A stretch of DNA of 64,000 nt, from positions 33,622,224 through 33,686,223 of the forward strand of contig OX637287.1 of NCBI GenBank assembly GCA_951799445.1. Reading direction: 5' to 3'. This document shows positions 43,879 to 55,053 of this stretch, piece by piece. Position 1 is the first letter of the stretch. Each line of letters starts with the position of its first letter. The notes beneath the pieces were generated by a model, which was not told the DNA's origin, ran no database searches, and was given only the letters and a program-made list of their open reading frames with translations. The DNA comes from Pseudisothecium myosuroides (taxonomy: Eukaryota > Streptophyta > Bryopsida > Hypnales > Lembophyllaceae). A program made the translations under genes and the position numbers.

Positions 43879-46135
43879 GTATGTGAAAGAACAGGCTTAT
43901 TATGAGAAATTTTATTATATAGCCATGGGAATATCGAGGCATGTTGTTTCTAGTAGAACAAGGTTGTACTTTCACGATACAGGACATAACTTCACTAGTT
44001 TGATCTTGTTAGAGAATGCTCAGCGAAGAATGCTCAACCAAGGGACTAATAAGGAGGACACCGTAACTTCAAAGGACGTGAGGTATGTGCACCTGAAAGC
44101 ATCAAAATAAGCATGGTTGTTCACTCTTATTGGCCATTGTAAGAAGATTGTAATGCAAGTTAGCATGAATTTTTGGAAACCATATAAATGAACTATGAAT
44201 TTTGAAAGTTTTGATTAATGGTGTATCCAAAATTGACCCTAGGTTTTCATGTTCACATGTTCAGAAAGTGTACATTTTAGGATCTCTAGGCTTCACTTTT
44301 CGAGTAAGGGTCGCAATGAGGTGTAGTTAACGTACTCTCATGAGATTAACCGTGCTCTCCATATCCCATGAATGATTGCTGCCTCTACAAAAATGAGCTA
44401 CATCAAGGTTATGTTATGCAGTGAAAATCTCGTTACTATCTCGCTCTGTCTATTGTGGACTAGGTAATGTGGAAGTAAACCCTTGTTACGAGCTAATGCG
44501 CCAAGAGATGAAATGTCAAGGGATGTTTTTTCCATAATGGGGGTGGAGTTCAGACATATCTTAAATGGTTGGATCTCATTCGATCATTCTCATTCAAGGG
44601 TCTCAAAATTTCACCATAACTGTAAAATAGGATAAGACTATGAGATGTAAATATATTTTTCATATCCATGCTCTTCATATCTATTGAGGTTATGTTGCTT
44701 ATATGCCTGCTGTTTCTTTGCAGATGCCCTCGGCTTTTTTCGGGGTCCTTGTCTTTTTGGATTCTCACATTTCCACGATGTTATGAAAATGTGAATGCCG
44801 TGCTTCAAAGCAGAGTCTGCCACACCAACTCTCTGACGTATTAGCAAGTCAGATCCTTGCACACGGATTTGTTCCAAGCAGTTTACTCAATATAATTGCA
44901 CAACTCTGGTTAATTGTCATTTTCAATTAGTATCAGTCGAAAGAAGTACTCGCTCTGCTTGAAACTATTGTTGGACCAATAGATTTTTGTATGAAATTCC
45001 TGAACATATTACGACAATCAGATTTGCTGAGATGGTGGCCAATACGAAGTATGGGCTGATAGAGATACACTTTAAAAGACCTAGTGTATGGTCTGAAATT
45101 AGACCATCAATGGATTAAGGCCCTTCAGAATATCTCCCATTCCTATCAAAATGTTTCCACGGCAGCACTTTTGGAAAGTTTTGCGCAATAGGAAGTGGGA
45201 CTTGGAGGCCGACTCGGATTTTCAGTTTGGCTTGCTCTTGACCCACCTCTTGCTCCAAGTCGTACTTCGAATAAAGGGCAAGTTTTCAATTCATTCTTCT
45301 AATTTTATGAGATTCATAGTCTGATAATTTGTTTGGAAATAATGGTAAATCTTTCGTTGAAGCTTGCAATGTCATAATCCGATGCATTTTGTGCTGAGTT
45401 TTCTGAGGCAATTCATGAAATGAAGCAACTTTCTAATTGAAATTTCCAGTATTTTCAATACGGCAGGGCACAAGTACACATGATGATAGATAGGTATATA
45501 TAGATAGCTCAGAGACAATCCTTACATCGTGACCAAAATGATCTTCATGCTGTGACGTAGGAGGAAGGGCTCAACAGTGAGATGCTTTTACAGTTGTACT
45601 GTTGACAAACTCCGGAGAATTTTCGTGTAGCCACTGTGTAGCCACTAGATTTCTAAGGTGTAGCCACTGGCTGGACTTCAATGCTTTTGGAGTGGTGTGG
45701 GTGGACCGGGTGTGCTACCCCCCAGCAAAGGAGCTTGAACTTAGAGCTGGCCATTCTAGCAATGGAGAGGCTTAAGAATGGAGGGAAGAAGGTGTGACCA
45801 CCCCTACTGTTATTCTTCTCCGGTGGGAGTTTTATATTATTAGAAAATTTCTAATGAAGAGCTTGTCATCGTGGGCTTCGGTTTTTGGAAATGGAACCGT
45901 AGAGAAGAAGGGATCGACTGTCTCTAAGGTAATGATGCTTTGTAGTACTTAATGCCTCGTTGTGTGGCGGTCAATGTGTCCGCAGGCAACTTGTGCAATT
46001 GTCTGTGCAATGTGTACCTTCAAACCTATCGTCATTCGTCAGACATTCTTGGGTGGGTTTGGACCTAGGCTTTTATACTAATCGATTGCACTTGAATATG
46101 AATTTTTAATCAATTGCACTTGATTATCAATTTTT
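43879..46135. other. Intergenic DNA
   Basis: Moderately AT-rich and not obviously repetitive, apart from three GTGTAGCCACT-like words near 45628-45670. No exon with good splice sites was recognised. Confidence 0.35.
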
Positions 46136-46299
46136 CTAACCTTGCTCCCCTTGACGTAGACCACTGATTTTGTCTTCGGCATGGAACCGACCCTCGGCAC
46201 TTAAGTCCCAGCCGTTTTGGGGGGTTTCGCCTGGCAACCCTTGGCAGCCCGTCGGGGCGAATTTTTGACCCAGGCGGAATGGAGGCAGGAGGACAGGTG

Positions 46300-46510
46300 A
46301 GCAGGGGAGGCGCGGGCACCCAAGCGCGCCCTCGATTCGGACTGGGACTTTTGGCTGAGCGGAATCCTCGGCAGGGGAGGCCCGGGCATCCAGGCGCGCC
46401 CCCCATACCGACTGATTCTTAGTGTTGAGCGGAAATTTCGGCAGGGGAGGCCCGGACATCCAGGCGCGCGCCCCATTCCGACTGAGACTTAAGTGCTGAG
46501 CGGAACCGAC
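46300..46510. repeat. GC-rich 70-bp tandem repeat, three copies
   Basis: GGCAGGGGAGGCCCGGGCAT-like units begin near 46302, 46371 and 46441, each including a GGCGCGCC-like core and GAGCGGAA. The patch is much GC-richer than its surroundings and lies 400-620 bp before the AP2 gene ATG. It leaves long overlapping frames on the minus strand, which are products of the repeat. Confidence 0.8.
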
Positions 46511-46916
46511 AGACATCGTCTTCTCATCCTCTGAGAGTTTTTTTCGTCTTGCGAGCTTCATTTTTAGACATGTGGTTGTGGTATGAATAGGATTCTTTAG
46601 CTTGCACTGGCGCTCCATCTCTCTTTTGTGAACTTAGATGTATAAGCACATGGTTCTTGTATGAGTGTTTGGATGTGGAGTGTAAGCTGCGATCTTCGTT
46701 TCTCTGGGTATGTGTACTGTAGTATTAACGTGTATATATCTGAGACTGTCGCCCGATTTCGTCTTCTGCAAGCTTAGGTGCATGTTCGCATGGTTCGTGC
46801 GTGGGTGTTTAGCCTGTGATCTCCATTTCTGTGCTGTGCGTGGTCGTTACCGGTTGTTCCGTGTCTCTGCCTAAGGTGTTGCCGTTTTTTCTTTTTACCT
46901 GTCACTTCTTGCGGCT

Positions 46917-48687
46917 ATGGCGTTCATCGGGGATATGAAGAATATCAGGAATTATCCAGAAGGTTTGGACAACGAGCCTCGTCATCATGTAAGGCGGATC
47001 AGCTGCAGTGACACGATATTGGAAGACGAAGACGGTACTGATGAGATCTTGGATTACGCGCGACCTCTGGGCGCGGAGGATCAGGAGATGCTGAAATGGC
47101 AGCCAAGGACGGAGAATTGGCAAAATGATTTCGAAGTACGCGACACTCAGACTAACTTGTCGAGAAGGCCATGTCTGGGGCTATGTCCGTACAATAACAT
47201 CGGGCTCTCCTTGTGTGGTAAAGCGACTGACTCCGACACTCATCAAGAAAGGATAGAGCCACAGTCACTTTCCTCCTACCAACATGGCCCCTTAACGATA
47301 CGATCTGTTTCGACCGCACGAGTCGTGCTTCTGTTTTGGTGCGGCGGGCTTCCAGATAATCGACGGTGCTTGCAGTGGCTTTCGCACGATTACACTAAAG
47401 TGGATTTGTCTGAAGCAAAGCCAGGCTCTGAAGCAAAGCCAGGCTCTTATAGTGCGTCTTATGTTTTCCGGAGGGACGTTTTAGATACGACAGATTATAT
47501 CAATGACGGGCTTGTCGCCACTGACCCGGTAACTGGTCTTGGGATAAATCATTCAAGGCCGTGCTTGGACCCTTCAACCTCAGATCGCCAGAGTGATGAT
47601 GCAGGGAAGTTTAGCGGCGTTCGCTTTCGAAAGAATCGGAAGTCACCCTGGAGTGCCGAGGTGAAGCCGACAGGATCGAAGACCAAGATTTCTGTAGGCT
47701 GTTACCAAACCAGCGCGGCAGCTGCTCGGGCGGTAGACGCGGGACGCTACTTCTACAACCTCAACCTGGACAAATTAAACTTTCCAAACTCTTTGAGGTT
47801 TCTAGACAAAATTGAGGTTCCTCCCAATCTCAATGAGAAAGCATTGAAGGCTTTCGTGTTTAAACAAGCTCACCGGCTGGCAAAATTAGCTGAGAAGTCC
47901 TCGTCAACAAGGATTTCTGAAACGCGGTCCTGCAACACAAACACCGGGGGATTGCGGAATAACTTGAGCGCCAACAATTTCGAGACCCACAACATGACCC
48001 CGGGGACAAATGTAAGCTTCGCAGGCTTGCCAATTGCAAGACCGGATGACTTTGCGACACCGTCGATGGATTCAGGGAGAGACCTTCAAGCAAACCTCGT
48101 AGAAGTGAAATCGTGTGCTTCAAGTCCTTGGGGTGTTGGACAGAATTCAACAAAACTTGAATGGATGTGTGCGGCCTTCCACCTCATTTGGTAGTGGTGT
48201 CTTGCGAGAACCTGTTGCCCCCAGCTCACCAGAAGAGAACCTTTTGCTATCCACTTCGAATAACAGGTTCACTACTAATTCACAAGTGAGCGCAGGAGAC
48301 TTTCATCTTGAACTCGACCCAACATACACACATGAAGCCTCGTTCGCACCTGTGAGGAATTCCAGTTCGGGAGAGGCTGCGAATGATTTATTCAACGTGC
48401 TTGACGCAGCCTGGGACGAGAATCCGGAGCAGGACATCCCAGATGACTCTGCTAGAATTAGAGCTTTTGATATTCCTTCCGTAGGAGTATCTGATTCGAA
48501 CATCTTGATTCATGAGATAGAAAGTCAATGGACGAACTTGACTTTTCCTGGATATGATTTTAACCCGCTTCGTGCAGGATCTGAGCAAGCTGAGCCTAAC
48601 GGAGATTACGGGAGGGATATGGATCTCTTCGACTGGTTGGATTCTTTTGGAGAAGGTTCGTATGATTCCAGGTCCTGCAGTAATTAA
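46917..48687 (+). CDS. AP2/ERF-domain transcription factor, with a frameshift
   Basis: A frame from ATG 46917 encodes one AP2 domain at about residues 231-291 (47607-47790): GVRFRKNRKSPWSAEVKP, then SVGCYQTSAAAARAVDAGRY and LNFPNS, matching the family's YRGVR, WxAEI, GTFxTAExAARAYD and LNFP blocks. It departs from the consensus at several points (VGCY for LGTF, RAVDAG for RAYDAA), so it is a divergent single-AP2 member. The frame stops at 48194, but a +1-shifted frame from about 48115 continues with an acidic, aromatic C-terminus (DLFNVLDAAWDENPE, DMDLFDWLDSFGEG), a typical activation domain, to 48687. The span is one base longer than 590 codons, so a single inserted base in 48115-48190 would explain it: sequence error or a real mutation. 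The N-terminal half has a small duplication (SEAKPG twice). DNA binding to GCC- or DRE-type sites is expected from the family. Confidence 0.75.
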
Positions 48688-50187
48688 ACGGAGAACTTTA
48701 GATTCTAAATTGAAGAAGTCACAAGGTCGAATATGTTGTGTTTCTTTCTTTCATCGTCTCTCTAGCTGAATCATCTCGTCTTTCGAGAAATGGTACTCAT
48801 ATTTAACGTATAAAACGTGCAACATACTAATATATGAATAGAAATACATCGTGTACATATCCAGGCTGTTGAAGATTGCAGGTTAATTACGCAAAACTGG
48901 ACGAGACGATAGACTTCATCGACGAAGGCAAGTCTACACATTCAAGCTCCAGTGTCTGCCACTGTGGATTCAAAGTGCTTCAGCAAGTTCATCAAGTTTC
49001 TCAAGATGAAAGTGACGACCGACGCTTCCAGGGTTGTGACAGGATGCTCATTCCCTCTTGGTATAGATTTTCTTCTCTACCAATGGCAACATCTTTGTGC
49101 AATAGTGTATAGAGTACACATCTATCTGCTGACGAGACAACAATATCATTCAAGACAGTAATAACCCTACTAGTAATGTAAATGAGTGGGTGTTGTGATG
49201 GGTTGTTATCTACGTAAAGTATCATTTTTTGTAGAGCTGAATAGAGTGATCAACTACAATATGAAGGATAACGATGACAAAGTAACAAATAGTTGAGTAC
49301 AAACCAGGTGTCGCATGTACAGATCCATGGCGGAAAAACAAGCTGATGTTCATATGTTTCGGTGTGAGAAGTGAGCTCATTGTATCCTCTGTAAGCGAAT
49401 CCCTATTTAGGTTCTTTGTTGTATATTAAACATTGCCAGGCTTAGCAATGTTCTGAACAATTACTAATTTGTGTTTTGTGTCTTCTTGACATCCAAAAGT
49501 TTTTCTATAAAAGACTTTGAAGTCAGAGTTGCTAGTCTAATTTTCTCTTGCTAACAACTTTTTTAAACTTTTGATCTAATTGAAGCAAAATTTGATCCGT
49601 AGGTCCGATGTCCCCATTTCAAATAGCATGGTGCAGTTTTGTTTGTCAAAAAATTAGCAAAAAAGGCCCTTGATCAGATCTGAGGATCGGATGTCACACA
49701 TGGCACAAGAGTAGTCATTCTTGGATTAACTCATTAGTTGAATCTGCAAGTGATTTCAGCAAGAACATGCTGCTCAACTCTTCTCTCTTTCATTTAGCAT
49801 TACTTCACCAAATTCAAGGGAGACCTTCACACTCAAGTGCACTCACCTCCCATGTCGCTGGAATAGAACATCTTCCTCCATGTCTATCTGGTCAAGGAAG
49901 ACATCCAGATATCACTTCGATGTGGGTTTGCACAGGAAGAACACAAACATAGAGCATTCGAAGTGCATTCGAATGGTGTTTAAACCCTAAACTGGTCGCA
50001 CATACATGATGTGGATTTGGAGAATCTCCAAAATTGTATCTGAAATGTTCATATTGCAGTGAGGTGTCAGATGCTCTTGGCCTGCGGGGATTTCTGATTC
50101 AAATTCAGCCTCTGGAATGGGCTGAATTTGAGTTCTCACTTTGATTCTGGAGTCTGAAGTCAATGACGATTGGGACATTGCCATTAA
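48688..50187. other. Downstream and intergenic DNA
   Basis: Includes the presumed 3' untranslated region of the AP2 gene. Short overlapping frames around 48876-49225 are unsupported. No repeat family was recognised. Confidence 0.35.
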
Positions 50188-50981
50188 CCTCTAAACGATG
50201 CACCCTGAGACCATGTACTCAACTTCAATGTTCTTTGCTTTGAATGCTCTTATTTTCCACAAAATATCAGTGAAAAAATAATGAAAATGAAAATTCAAAG
50301 TTAACATCACATGCCTTCTACATGTTCCAAAAAATTGATAAAAATTTGAAATTATTTTTGAAATGATCTTCGTATTGGCATGCATTTCTTGTCTCCAAAC
50401 ACTTTGATAAGTTTTATCAATTTATAAAAAATTATAATTGTACAAATTCAAACTAGACATATTAGAGATCACATGGAAAAAGAAAACACAACAATATCAC
50501 TTCTAGATTGAAAGATTACAATGTTTAATTACAAGGGTGTTAATATTGTGAAAATGATTGAAGTCTTTCATTCTTCTTTTCACATGTCAAATTTAAAATT
50601 GAGGCCACCAAAAACATATGAGGGTAAAGGACATAATATGCATAACTCTAATCAATATATGGCTTCTCAAAATCTACTACACAATTTTTTTTAAATGAAT
50701 TTCTAATGTGATTTTTTCTCCAAGATTTAGTGTATTTGAGGCTCATTTCTAAGAGCTCTCAACACTAAAAAATCAAAATTTGCAATGGACACCCTTATAC
50801 AAAATCTTGAATAAAGAAAAACACAATCATTCATTTTCACAATTGAATTTTTGATGCTAAAACTAGACTTTAGAAAGAATTTGTTTAAAAATGATCCTCC
50901 TATAAATAGTAACTTGTCAAGGTTTTAGTTAACCTCAAAGTATTTTCAACACCAAAATTTCATGCCTTAGGCATTTAGGGA
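50188..50981 (+). mobile_element. TTAA-family element, copy C
   Basis: TTAA at 50184-50187 is followed by CCTCTAAACGATGC; the right end is GGCATTTAGGGA, followed by TTGA where TTAA is expected. The central block (GTACAAATTCAAACTAGACAT, ATCACATGG, AACACAACAATATCACTT) matches copies A and B. Confidence 0.5.
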
Positions 50982-51554
50982 TTGAATAAAAATGTATAAG
51001 AGAATTTTACAATTTAACCCCTAAGTGGTCTAGAGGCCGTATCTTGATCCTTGAAAATGTTTTTATCCTATTTTTTGTCAAGTTCCTTGATATATTTGCT
51101 AATACTTTCAACTACAAAATTGATGGCAATTGGAAAGGGCGGTTGAATGTGCTCAATTGAGCTTAAATGAAACTCACATGATTCTAAAGTAAGTACATCT
51201 AAAATTGCATGAATAAACTTTGTGGCATAACCGATATGCTTAGAAAACAAAAAAACAATTTTCACACATTGGAGAAGGATTATGAATCAACTTGCAAGTG
51301 GTTCCATAATTTTTGAAACCGTTGTGAATTAGTTACAAATTTTCAAAAATGCAAAGTATAGGAAACTAAAGGTGTAATGTAGGTGATGCCAAAATCCATT
51401 TGATGCACATAAAGAAATGACACTAGTAATATCAAAACATGTCATAAAGAAGAAGTTAAAACAAAAGAAAGTGTATCCACAATCGACCACTTGTAAAGTT
51501 GCCACCTCCACAGTACTATAAATAGATCTATTCACTACCCCAAATGGCCCCCAA
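50982..51554. other. AT-rich DNA with an orphan TTAA-family end
   Basis: TTAACCCCTAAGTGGTCTAGA at 51014-51034 looks like another left terminus of the TTAA family, but I found no matching right end. No gene was recognised. Confidence 0.3.
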
Positions 51555-51781
51555 CATTAGAGGAGATTTGGGACTTTAAGAGATTGTGAGTTCCGGGACT
51601 GTAGGAACTTTGCAAGAACGCTGGGACGCTGCCAAATGGCCAGTTTGATGTGGCCAAGCGACTGCCACGTAAGTTTTTAGTTTTTTTTTTAATAATAATT
51701 TTTTTCTAACAGCAGTGCGCTGTTCCTAGCATTGGGAACAGCCAGGAAATGGTCTTTTGGAGGCTCAAATCTCCTCTAATG
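51555..51781. mobile_element. MITE with CATTAGAGGAGATTTG ends, 227 bp (copy 2)
   Basis: Left CATTAGAGGAGATTTGGG is matched by the inverse at the right (CAAATCTCCTCTAATG). The interior shares GTGGCCAAGCGACTGCCACG and TAACAGCAGTGCG with 40144-40436. Confidence 0.65.
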
Positions 51782-52997
51782 ACTTCACCTTACACCCTTT
51801 CCATGCCTCAAACTTGCTTCTTCTTGTACCACAGATCTATTTGCTCAAGAAGTATAGGAAGAGTAAGTAAGTATTATGACGGTTCTGACACGGAATAATT
51901 CATATCAATTCAACAACATTCATCTTCGATGATCAAGAAACTATTGCATATAAGGTGGAAGCACCCAAAACCGTCAAAATAAGGAATTCAGCATACTTGC
52001 AGGCACCATTTCAAAAAATTAATATTTTTGTGGTGTTAGCGAGAGAAAATCATGAATTTAAAAAAAAAATAGATTTTTCGGACTTGGCATGTATTTTCTA
52101 TGAATTTTCAAAGTTGCAGTCCCCTAGACCATTGGAACCGTCTTGTAGGTGGACCCAAATCTGAATTCTGACAAATTCAACACTTATCCAATCACAGTGA
52201 AGAGAGGAGAAAACTTTATGACACATGCAAAGACCATTCAATAGAAGTCTAGGGATGGTTTAATGTCCATCTAGGAACAAAGATTAGATACAGGGACGCT
52301 TTTGGGTGTTTCTACCTTATGGGAGGCAAGTCAGGCAACCCATTTTTGACCACTTAAAGAATTCCACGTATCTGCAGGGCTGCTATCGTGACTGGGTAAA
52401 TTTTCGCTTGTGTAGCAATAGATTGCAGAAGGTTTTCATAATTTTCCAGATTTTTTTCCTCAAAAAAAAATAATTACTGTGAATTTTTCAATGGAAGATT
52501 CTATTCCTCCCATACCGGTGATATAGGACTTGCTATTCTGACCATGGGTTGAAAACAAAATCGACAAAGGGATAGTTTCAATATTGAGAGTCTTGTAGCC
52601 AATCAAAGTGTACCATACAACTGCCTCAGGAACCGTGCCGTAATTAATCACTGTTCTCCTTCCTCCTGCTTTACGGAAAGAGAATAGTCTACATACCCAG
52701 AGTGGGATGCTGATCAGGAATGGGTTGCCTCCCATAGAGCACTTGTTGATGCAAGTGTGGAAAACATCTCCAAGGCATTTGAATGAGTTAATTTTTAAAT
52801 TGTTTTGGATAATTGAAGGCCGTGTATTCACAATTTGTGTGTGTTTTATGCGCTTTTGCACGTATAAAGAATTTTAAGACTTGTACAACAGAGTCCAAAA
52901 AATATGCTAATTTTAGAAGGTCTTGAGGACAACTCCTTCAAACTACACTAAAATACTCCACTGAATCAGAGACTCAAACTTTATATGTACTTCTTTA
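51782..52997. other. Intergenic DNA with one unrecognised open stretch
   Basis: A minus-strand frame of 133 codons (52861-52460) has mixed composition and reads partly like protein, but matches no family I know and has no recognised start context or splice partners. Confidence 0.3.
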
Positions 52998-52999
52998 TA

Positions 53000-53190
53000 C
53001 AGTAGAACCTCTCTAAGTCGATCGGTCCCGGACCGGTCTGACATGATTAGTTTACAGAGGTTTATTAACTTAGAGAGGGTCATTTTCAGTCACAGCCTTT
53101 GTTATCTGGCCCAGTCCGGGACCGGTCTGACATGATTGATTTAGAGAGGTTTATCGACTTAAAGGGGATCGACTTAGAGAGGTTCTATTG
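53000..53190. mobile_element. Emigrant/pogo-like MITE, 191 bp
   Basis: CAGTAGAACCTCTCTAAGTC at the left and the inverse GGTTCTATTG at the right are flanked by TA (52998-52999 and 53191-53192). It is the better-preserved sister of 1050-1239, with the same duplicated GGACCGGTCTGACATGATT word. Confidence 0.82.
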
Positions 53191-53288
53191 TACGTAGAAC
53201 TACACCTCATACACCAAGAAGTTGAAATTTAGTAAGGACCACCTATAGATTAAATAATATGCTTTTGTATAGTTTTGATTGAAAATTA

Positions 53289-54459
53289 CTCCCTCTGTCC
53301 CAAAATAAGTGTCTTATTTGGACCTCATGCTTTTTAACCCCTAAAGGACCAAAGTCCCCTCGGGGGACACTTGGAATTTCGGGTAGGCTCATGCGACCTG
53401 AAATTTTGACCTGATTTTTTGAAACTTTTTTTAAAGATAGGGAATCACATTAGCTTTCTAAAAATATAATTTTTTTTCAATCGGTGCCCGGGAGCAAACG
53501 TTATGCCATCTTAAAGCAAAAAAGCAGTTCGGCGGGCAGAAAAAAAAAAAAACAGAAAAATAATTCTTTTTTAAATTTATTTATTTTCTCAAAGATCATG
53601 TTTATGTCTACATTTGAATCTTTGATTCATTCTATTTGGACTCAGAATGAGAAAGTTATGGACAATCTTGTTTTTCGGGCAATTTAAGCATCTTCAAAAA
53701 AAAACTTATAGAATTCATTTTTGAATGCAATTTTCAATGTTTTTCAATTTTTTTGACGAGGTCAAGTTTGTTTGCAAGAATAATCCCACCATTGGGACTA
53801 TGTTGTTTTAATTCCACCTAAGAGCTATTAACAATTTAGTGTTTCGTTCAATTTTGGACCTACTTCTATTTAACAATTTTTTTATATGTGAAAATCAAGG
53901 TTTGACATTCTGAAATTTTTTTTCCCGACTCTCAACTCAAATGTTCAACATAAAAAATTACAACTTTAAGTTGTATAGTGCAAAAAAAATCCACAAATGG
54001 CCGTCAAAGTCATCTGAAATTGCAGGAAACAGTTCAAAAAAACTTTTTTTTCCAACTTTGAATGCTAATATCTTCCAGTCGGAACGGTCAAATTCCTTGA
54101 AATTTTTACCACATGATCTGAGTTAAGTGAAGTATAAGATCCTACGGTTAGATTCTAAAAAAAAAGTCTTTTTTGGTTTAGGGAGTGATCGCAGCAGAAA
54201 TGGCAGTTTTCAGTGATTTTGGAGCCAGAAAATGCCTTGGTCCTTTAGGGGTTAAGGTTGTTTTGAGTAGGTCTTACAAAGATTTTTTTCTGTCCAATTT
54301 TAATGTAGGTTGAAATGACCAAGTGCAAAATTCTTCATTGATTTTGATGATATGAGATTTGGATCCTTTTGAATTTATGCTTTTCATAACATGATCAATG
54401 ACATTGGTATCAAATACTTTCAACAAAGTTGCAGACATTTATTTCAAAACAGAGGGACT
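53289..54459. mobile_element. Stowaway-like MITE split by a TTAA element
   Basis: The left end CTCCCTCTGTCCCAAAATAA follows TA (53287-53288) and is the classic Stowaway terminus. The inverse right end is eroded (TTTCAAAACAGAGGGACTT near 54442-54460). Without the 914-bp insertion at 53338-54251 the Stowaway element would be about 250 bp, the usual size. Confidence 0.6.
53338..54251. mobile_element. TTAA-flanked element, 914 bp, best-preserved copy
   Basis: Identical 15-bp termini CCCCTAAAGGACCAA in inverted orientation sit between TTAA at 53334-53337 and 54252-54255. The left subterminal region has a GTCCCCTCGGGGGAC hairpin; the right has CACTGAAAACTGCCATTTCT in inverse. It is homologous to 18234-19168 and to the relic at 17030-18229. 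It has inserted within a Stowaway MITE and encodes no transposase. Confidence 0.82.
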
Positions 54460-54613
54460 TTATGCCTCAAATTATATGCCTCTATATAATTTTGATTGAA
54501 ATTTTTTATAATCCTATTTGTGAATCTCATTTAAGATGCAACTATTCCTACACCAACGTATCAAAAAAGTCCTAAACATAAGAAATTAATTCTTATGGAC
54601 AATTAAAAAATAA

Positions 54614-55049
54614 CTAAAGGACCAAGTGCCTCTTCAATGTTGATATAAAAACATTGGTAAGTTCGTACAAAGTCAATTTTGAATGGATGTTCTCAAAATT
54701 TTGATACAAGGTGAGGGCATATATCATTTTGGGGAGAATTTTAAAAAATTGATTGGATGCTTACATCAATTGTAAGTAGAACAAAAATCTCATTCCTAGA
54801 AGGCTTGAAGTCTATTGAGCCTATTTAACAAGGCTAGAAAAAAACTTTTTTCACTTTTTTCACATATTACAATCTTGCAATACATAGTCCCATAGTCTAC
54901 GATTTTTTCCACACTGTTGTTATGGTCTACTACACTTTTGTGTTGGTGAAGTTTTTTTTAATTTTTTTAATTTTAATTTTTGGTTAATGTACCAAAAAAA
55001 TACAATTTTTGATCATTTCTCTTGGAAAACACATCCGATCCTCTAGGGA
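54614..55049. mobile_element. Eroded TTAA-family element
   Basis: The left end CTAAAGGACCAAGTGCC lacks the CCC and full TTAA; the right end, inverse of TCCCTAGAGGATCGG, is followed by TTAA at 55050-55053. Confidence 0.4.
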
Positions 55050-55053
55050 TTAA

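Noticed and set aside
46110..46618. Overlapping Pro/Arg/Gly-rich minus-strand frames of 91-160 codons
   Set aside because: All three frames are open across a GC-rich 70-bp tandem repeat, so openness is compositional.
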